Notes under the pieces: generated by a model | Told to the model about the DNA's origin: nothing | What the model saw: the letters and a program-made list of their open reading frames with translations, nothing else | Databases searched by the model: none | Position numbers and translations under genes: made by a program | Origin: Desulfobacterales bacterium | GTDB lineage: Bacteria > Desulfobacterota > Desulfobacteria > Desulfobacterales > Desulfosalsimonadaceae | Direction: 5' to 3' | Length of the DNA: 64,000 nt | Assembly: GCA_034520365.1 (NCBI GenBank) | Contig: JAXHNP010000003.1 | Location: 310,001 to 374,000, forward strand | Shown here: positions 60,657-64,000 of the stretch, in pieces | Layout of the letters: every line of letters starts with the position of its first letter | Position numbering within the stretch: position 1 is the stretch's first letter

Positions 60657-60883
60657 TATCGGTCTTCCCACTCAGCCCTAATTTTTTGCTGCCATTTTAC
60701 AGGATCAATGTTCTTGCCGGCCAATATGCCGGAAGTCTTTCTAATTATGTCTATACGTTCATCAATTTTATTTTCTGTTGGCAGCACAGGAGACACCTGA
60801 ATCATAATATCTTGATTTAAGTATTCCTTGGGTAATTTTATGGTATAATTTTGTGTTGTTGGCCTGATGATTTCTTTAATCAT
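60656..60883 (-). CDS. VapB-like antitoxin
   Basis: A 75-residue partner with an AbrB-like N-terminus (RPTTQNYTIKLPKEYLNQDIMIQVSPV) and a C-terminal toxin-binding segment (DIIRKTSGILAGKNIDPVKWQQKIRAEWEDR). Coupled to the vapC gene downstream by stop/start overlap. Confidence 0.8.
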   Translation of the reverse strand: MIKEIIRPTTQNYTIKLPKEYLNQDIMIQVSPVLPTENKIDERIDIIRKTSGILAGKNIDPVKWQQKIRAEWEDR

Positions 60884-61170
60884 AACATGCTCCTTTATTT
60901 CTTTCGTAATCCCGAGACCATAACTTAACTCACCTATATTAGATTAGACAGAGCCCAAGACCCTGTCAATGCTGTTTGAGGTTTTATGAATGAAAGCTAC
61001 AGAAATACCGCACCTGCGTCCTTACCGGCCGCCTCAAATACGCCATCGGAAAAGCGCAAGACGAAGCCGTACGCCCTCTGCCTTCTGACCTCTTCCCTTG
61101 CTCCTCGGCCCTTAGCCCTTAGCCCTTACATTTACATGGGTCCGACCCCAGACTGATCGATTATCTCATT

Positions 61171-61248
61171 GGTGGATGCGCTATCGCTTATCCACCCTAC
61201 AATGTTCCCCCACCCCTCGTAGGGCGGATAAGCGCCAGCGCATCCGCC
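61171..61248. repeat. F-R REP pair plus degenerate third unit
   Basis: F at 61171-61200 and R at 61219-61248 (48 bp). A decayed R-like unit follows at about 61266-61296 (CCGGCCGGATAAACGCC). The region 60884-61323 contains no gene apart from these and a TACATGGGTCCGACCCC motif at 61135. Confidence 0.88.
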
Positions 61249-61323
61249 AAATGATCAATTCCTTACCGCCGGCCGGATAAACGCCAGCAACCGCCAATAA
61301 AGCCATTGAATAGGAGGTTTTTT

Positions 61324-61602
61324 ATGAACAAAGAACCAGCAACAAAAAATCAGGACCCTGCCAGCCGGACCGCCCGATTGTTCAGAAACGGCAAAAACCA
61401 GGCCGTGCGCCTGCCCAAGGAGTTCGAAATGAAAGCCAGTGAAGTGATCATACGCAAACAGGGCGCAAGTTTAATACTGACCCCCAAACCCCAAACATGG
61501 CAGGATTACTTCGCTTCCGCCCAGCGCCTGGCGGAAGACTTCCCCGAGGATATCAGCGATCTTGCATTTGCTGCAATGCCACAATGTTTCGTCCCTTCGT
61601 AG
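61324..61602 (+). CDS. vapB: VapB/VagC-type antitoxin without a partner
   Basis: A 92-residue protein starting MNKEPATKNQ. AbrB-fold N-terminal half (RTARLFRNGKNQAVRLPKEFEMKASEVIIRKQG) and a toxin-binding C-terminus (TWQDYFASAQRLAEDFPEDI). The last residues (FVPS) and the TAG stop come from a repeat (CGTAGGGCAGGCC). The expected vapC is missing, so the toxin gene was probably lost by deletion at the repeat. Confidence 0.8.
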   Translation: MNKEPATKNQDPASRTARLFRNGKNQAVRLPKEFEMKASEVIIRKQGASLILTPKPQTWQDYFASAQRLAEDFPEDISDLAFAAMPQCFVPS

Positions 61603-61745
61603 GGCAGGCCACCGTGCCTGCCAATAGTCAGGTGTCGGTGGTGAAGGAGGGGGCGGTTTTGCCCATGCCTCCCTTAAATTTGCACAAACCGCCCACCGAC
61701 TACCGCCTACCGACCACTGCCCACTGCCCACTGACCACTGCCCTC
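61603..61745. repeat. second palindrome family unit and heptameric C-rich repeats
   Basis: A unit of the type GTAGGGCAGGCCACCGTGCC at 61602-61622 belongs to the family at 35146-35418. At 61676-61745 follows a period-7 array of GACCACT/GCCCACT heptamers. A similar array lies at 62310-62370. Confidence 0.7.
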
Positions 61746-61769
61746 TTCCCTTGCTCCCTGGCTCCCGAC

Positions 61770-61988
61770 TCAAGCCACCTCATATATAGCCGGGCGGTAG
61801 CGGGGGGAGGGAACAGGCTTGCCTTCGGCCCAGGCAGCATCCAGCCAAAGTTTTTTGGCTTCCAATGCCTCCCTCAATGCCTCTTCAGGCGTTTCCCCAA
61901 AAGCGCAGCAAGCTTGAAGATCGGGAATATCGGCTATATATCCCTGGTCTTCTTCGGAATAAAAAATATTAATATGATAATCTGACAT
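61770..61988 (-). CDS. hicB: HicB-like antitoxin
   Basis: A 72-residue HicB of the short type (HINIFYSEEDQGYIADIPDLQACCAFGETPEEALREALEAKKLWL ... VPSPRYRP). It is encoded downstream of hicA, with GGAGG before its start. The C-terminus is short and lacks a DNA-binding domain. Confidence 0.87.
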   Translation of the reverse strand: MSDYHINIFYSEEDQGYIADIPDLQACCAFGETPEEALREALEAKKLWLDAAWAEGKPVPSPRYRPAIYEVA

Positions 61989-62025
61989 GTTATTCTTCCT
62001 CCAAGTGCAAATTATATTTTTCTAC

Positions 62026-62226
62026 TTATCTTATGAATTGTTTGACCTGATAGGGCTTCGCTTCGCCTTTTACATCCTGAAGATTTACAGGTTCCGGAAT
62101 GTCCGGATGAATAAAGATATGGTGACTACCCTTGACCCTGGACAAACGAAAACCGAATCCCTCAACCAAGTTAACCATATCAACAAATCGTATGTTCTTG
62201 GAACCTTCGATTATCTTTTGTAACAA
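62026..62226 (-). CDS. hicA: HicA-like toxin, C-terminally truncated by a nonsense codon
   Basis: A 66-residue protein with the HicA core (GFGFRLSRVKGSHHIFIHPDIPEPVNLQDVKGEAKPYQVKQFIR) and the catalytic His in KGSHHIF. The TAA at 62026-62028 interrupts a frame that continues as VEKYNLHLEEE to a second TAA at 61990, giving the family's usual ending. The enzyme core is intact, but the last helix is missing 12 residues. Confidence 0.82.
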   Translation of the reverse strand: MLQKIIEGSKNIRFVDMVNLVEGFGFRLSRVKGSHHIFIHPDIPEPVNLQDVKGEAKPYQVKQFIR

Positions 62227-62398
62227 TCTTTATCTTTTCATTGAACCTCAAATGCAAGCTACAGGTGCAACAGTTGATCATCCCTCCGCAGACGGCAAAG
62301 CCGTAAGCCCTCTGACCACCGCCCACTGACCACCGCCCACCGACTACTGACCACCGACCACCGACTACTTAATTCACAATTCAAGGTTTGACACCAAT

Positions 62399-62452
62399 CC
62401 CTACAATGCTCCCCCACCCCTCGTAGGGCGGATAAGCGCCAGCGCATCCGCC
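62399..62452. repeat. decayed F and full R REP unit
   Basis: Only the CCCTACAATG tail of an F unit remains at about 62399, followed at the usual spacing by R at 62423-62452. This is the rightmost REP unit seen. Confidence 0.85.
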
Positions 62453-62477
62453 AAATGACCTTATCGTTGGTTCGATA

Positions 62478-62514
62478 TTGACATTTGGTATAATTATTAT
62501 ATATTTTTTATACC
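62478..62514 (+). promoter_or_regulatory. promoter/operator of brnTA
   Basis: TTGACA at 62478-62483, 16-base spacer, TATATT at 62500-62505. The inverted repeat GGTATAA (62488-62494)/TTATACC (62508-62514) overlaps the -10 and abuts the brnT start codon, as expected for BrnA autorepression. Confidence 0.7.
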
Positions 62515-62775
62515 ATGAATTTTGAATTTGATGAAAACAAAAGCCTTGCAAATAAACAAAAGCACGGAATTGACTTCATTGAGGCTCAGGCTCTATGGGA
62601 AGCCCCTGACCGGGTGGAAATTCCCGCCAAAACAATCGATGAAAACCGATTCTTACTGATCGGTAAAATTTCCAAAATTCATTGGTCTGTCATTGTTACC
62701 TACAGGCAAACAAAGATCAGAATTATTTCAGCAAGAAGATCAAGAAAAGAGGAGATCGAAATTTATGAAAGCTGA
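62515..62775 (+). CDS. brnT: BrnT ribonuclease toxin
   Basis: An 86-residue RelE-fold toxin with the BrnT pattern FEFDENKSLANKQKHGIDFIEAQALWE and IRIISARRSRKEEIEIYES. Members cleave RNA and are neutralised by BrnA. No Shine-Dalgarno precedes the ATG and the -10 ends nine bases upstream, so the transcript may be leaderless. It overlaps brnA. Confidence 0.9.
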   Translation: MNFEFDENKSLANKQKHGIDFIEAQALWEAPDRVEIPAKTIDENRFLLIGKISKIHWSVIVTYRQTKIRIISARRSRKEEIEIYES

Positions 62776-62989
62776 GGATCTGGATAAAAAATTCGACAAA
62801 GGCGAAAATATAACCCAACACCTGGATCTCACGAAAACACGCCGTCCTGGCCAGGAGTCAAAAAGAGTGAACGTGGATTTTCCCGAATGGATGCTTCACA
62901 GCCTGGACAAGGAGGCCAAAAGGCTCGGTGTGCCCAGACAATCAATCATTAAAATATGGATCGCCGAACGGTTAAAGGAATTATCTTAA
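62765..62989 (+). CDS. brnA: BrnA antitoxin
   Basis: A 74-residue ribbon-helix-helix antitoxin. The C-terminal RHH part reads RVNVDFPEWMLHSLDKEAKRLGVPRQSIIKIWIAERL. The N-terminus binds BrnT. Start MKAEDLDKKF lies within the end of brnT (11-base overlap). Confidence 0.88.
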   Translation: MKAEDLDKKFDKGENITQHLDLTKTRRPGQESKRVNVDFPEWMLHSLDKEAKRLGVPRQSIIKIWIAERLKELS

Positions 62990-63184
62990 CACTGGGTCTT
63001 CCGCCAGAAAAGCCGCCACCCCCTGGTTGGCCAGCCTGTAACCGGCCTCAATGCGCTTGCTGCTGCCCCTGAACACAATAACCGCATCCGATTTTCGCCC
63101 GTCCTTCTCCAAACACAGCACCCACCCAAAGTACACCACCTCCGCAACTCCAATAACAAGTACCGGAATTAAAAAAAACAGCAT
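62981..63184 (-). pseudogene. N-terminal fragment of a YdcF/SanA-like (DUF218) membrane protein
   Basis: A 67-codon frame with a membrane helix (LFFLIPVLVIGVAEVVYFGWVL) and the start of a DUF218 domain (DAVIVFRGSSKRIEAGYRLANQGVAAFL). Full proteins are about 200 residues. The frame stops inside the end of brnA on the other strand, so the rest was lost at that junction. Confidence 0.6.
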
Positions 63185-63309
63185 ACTTTCACCTCCCAGC
63201 CCATAAACACCCAATTCCATTATAAACAATCGACAACCACCCAACCACTTAACCACTTAACCTTATCACCAACGAGCCCGCCAGCCCGACTGCCAGGGCT
63301 CTCGATGCC

Positions 63310-63639
63310 ATGCTGGAAGGCGATCTGATTTACCTTTTGTCTGCCGAACTATTGGCTGAATACAGAGGCGTTTTGCTTCGACCCGGGCTTGTCCGCCTCC
63401 ATGGGCTCAACGAATCCGAAGTTGATCATTTCCTGACGGAAATCACGGCCAACGCTATCTGGCGCGAGCCGCAGTCCGATCCGTATCACGCATCTCCGGA
63501 TCCACAGGACGCCCACCTGTGGGCGCTTTTCGCCTCGGAACCAACAGCTGTTTTGATCACCGGAGATCAGGTGCTGATTAAAAACCCTATGCCGCAAAGC
63601 TCGGTCATCTCGCCCGCAACATGGGCATTGAGGTTTTAA
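63310..63639 (+). pseudogene. PIN-domain toxin lacking its N-terminus
   Basis: The open frame extends upstream of ATG 63310 as TNEPASPTARALDAMLEGD, which is the usual sequence after the first strand of COG1569-type PIN toxins; the initial DTN...motif is missing and replaced by AACCACTTA repeats. The rest (LSAELLAEYRGVLLRPG, DPQDAHLWALFASEPTAVLITGDQVLI) is well conserved. Loss of the first catalytic Asp probably kills it. Confidence 0.68.
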
Positions 63640-63726
63640 GCATTAAAAAGTGCATTTTAAGACAAAATTAATGCTTTGCATATAATATTTATCCAATCAG
63701 CTCAAATAGTTATATGGGTCCGACCC
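63626..63726. repeat. 101-bp direct repeat, copy 2
   Basis: Near-identical to 59645-59745. Here it begins inside the last codons of the PIN gene remnant and ends upstream of a UPF0175 gene on the other strand. Confidence 0.88.
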
Positions 63727-63751
63727 CAAACTATGAATAATAGGAGAGGAA

Positions 63752-64000
63752 TTACTTATCACTACCATATTGGAGATCTTCCTGCAGTTCCTGCTCAAAA
63801 TAATGACGCTCGATTCCCCTCTCAGCCAATCCCGCTATGAAGGCCCATTTGTCAAGCCCCGCCAGTTTTCGCGCATTGCCCATGGATAACAGCCTGCGCT
63901 GGTAAAGAGAGAAGGCCATCTCTTTGGTTAGCTCCTGTTTGGCCCTATCCGGCGGTAATTTTACTGTTTCCATGATATCATCAGGGATTTCAATGGAGGT
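63752..64000 (-). CDS. UPF0175-type antitoxin, partial at window edge
   Basis: At least 82 residues. The pattern TSIEIPDDIMETVKLPPDRAKQELTKEMAFSLYQRRLLSMGNARKLAGLDKWAFIAGLAERGI matches UPF0175 proteins, small helix-turn-helix antitoxins paired with PIN toxins. An ATG at 63973 exists, but the family N-terminus continues to the window end, so the true start lies beyond 64000. Confidence 0.82.
   Translation of the reverse strand, partial: TSIEIPDDIMETVKLPPDRAKQELTKEMAFSLYQRRLLSMGNARKLAGLDKWAFIAGLAERGIERHYFEQELQEDLQYGSDK

Noticed and set aside
45854-64000. Chromosomal integron with toxin-antitoxin cassettes
   Set aside because: The REP units lack attC core sites (no GTTRRRY boundary), no IntI is present, and genes occur in both orientations.

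Overview
The window looks like a chromosome segment of an anaerobic, GC-rich Desulfobacterota (delta-proteobacterial, probably sulfate-reducing) organism. The evidence is a complete bacterial-type acetyl-CoA synthase/CO dehydrogenase operon with its corrinoid protein and activator, a split F0 operon with b and b' subunits, a large fused 2-hydroxyacyl-CoA dehydratase-type activase and a DUF3786 protein. No rRNA gene and no complete tRNA gene was seen. The assignment rests on gene content read by eye, not on a search.

Region 1 (1-8026) is the right part of an integrated mobile element. From right to left it carries a tyrosine integrase, a hypothetical protein, a small AlpA-like DNA-binding protein, a primase-helicase and small accessory genes. 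Two AT-rich segments flanked by GTGCCCGG iterons, one on each side of the primase block, look like replication origins. The element ends in a displaced 3' half of a tRNA-Arg(CCT) gene (7982-8026). Layout and gene content resemble phage-inducible chromosomal islands or related satellites.

Region 2 (8069-29000) is core metabolism. The leftward block from acsV through acsD, cooS, acsB, acsC and acsE to DUF3786 encodes the carbonyl branch of the Wood-Ljungdahl pathway: CO2/CO reduction, methyl transfer to the corrinoid protein and acetyl-CoA assembly or cleavage. Several junctions carry hairpins, and two of these look like intrinsic terminators. Upstream lie a VTT-domain membrane protein, a six-hairpin-glycosidase-like protein, a 1414-residue activase fusion and a secreted endonuclease/exonuclease/phosphatase-family protein.

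Region 3 (29285-34487) holds a degenerate response-regulator-like protein and an F0 operon (atpZ, atpI, atpB, a four-hairpin c-like subunit, a canonical c subunit, b', b) that ends at an intrinsic terminator. F1 genes are not in the window. The canonical c subunit has the two-carboxylate Na+-type signature. The four-hairpin subunit keeps the carboxylate only in its first hairpin, which suggests a hybrid rotor.

Region 4 (34500-45460) begins with gene remnants and repeats, then an exopolysaccharide cluster: FecR-like protein, Wza-type export lipoprotein, DnaJ/NTF2-like protein, Wzc-type tyrosine kinase, TPR protein, CpsB-type phosphatase and O-antigen-ligase-like protein. Its spacers carry a different hairpin repeat.

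Region 5 (45460-64000) is an accessory island of about a dozen toxin-antitoxin modules and remnants (nucleotidyltransferase, AbiE, HicAB, VapBC, HigBA-like, Phd/PIN, BrnTA, UPF0175, PIN). They are separated by REP-like palindromes. I count 41 full copies in the window, all right of 34.5 kb, commonly in an F-R-R order with about 49-bp spacing. A REP-associated tyrosine transposase (RAYT) lies among them, and its 5' end plus leader has been copied elsewhere, once into a hicB gene. A C39-like predicted cysteine peptidase followed by a 56-residue highly charged protein is the least explained gene pair here.
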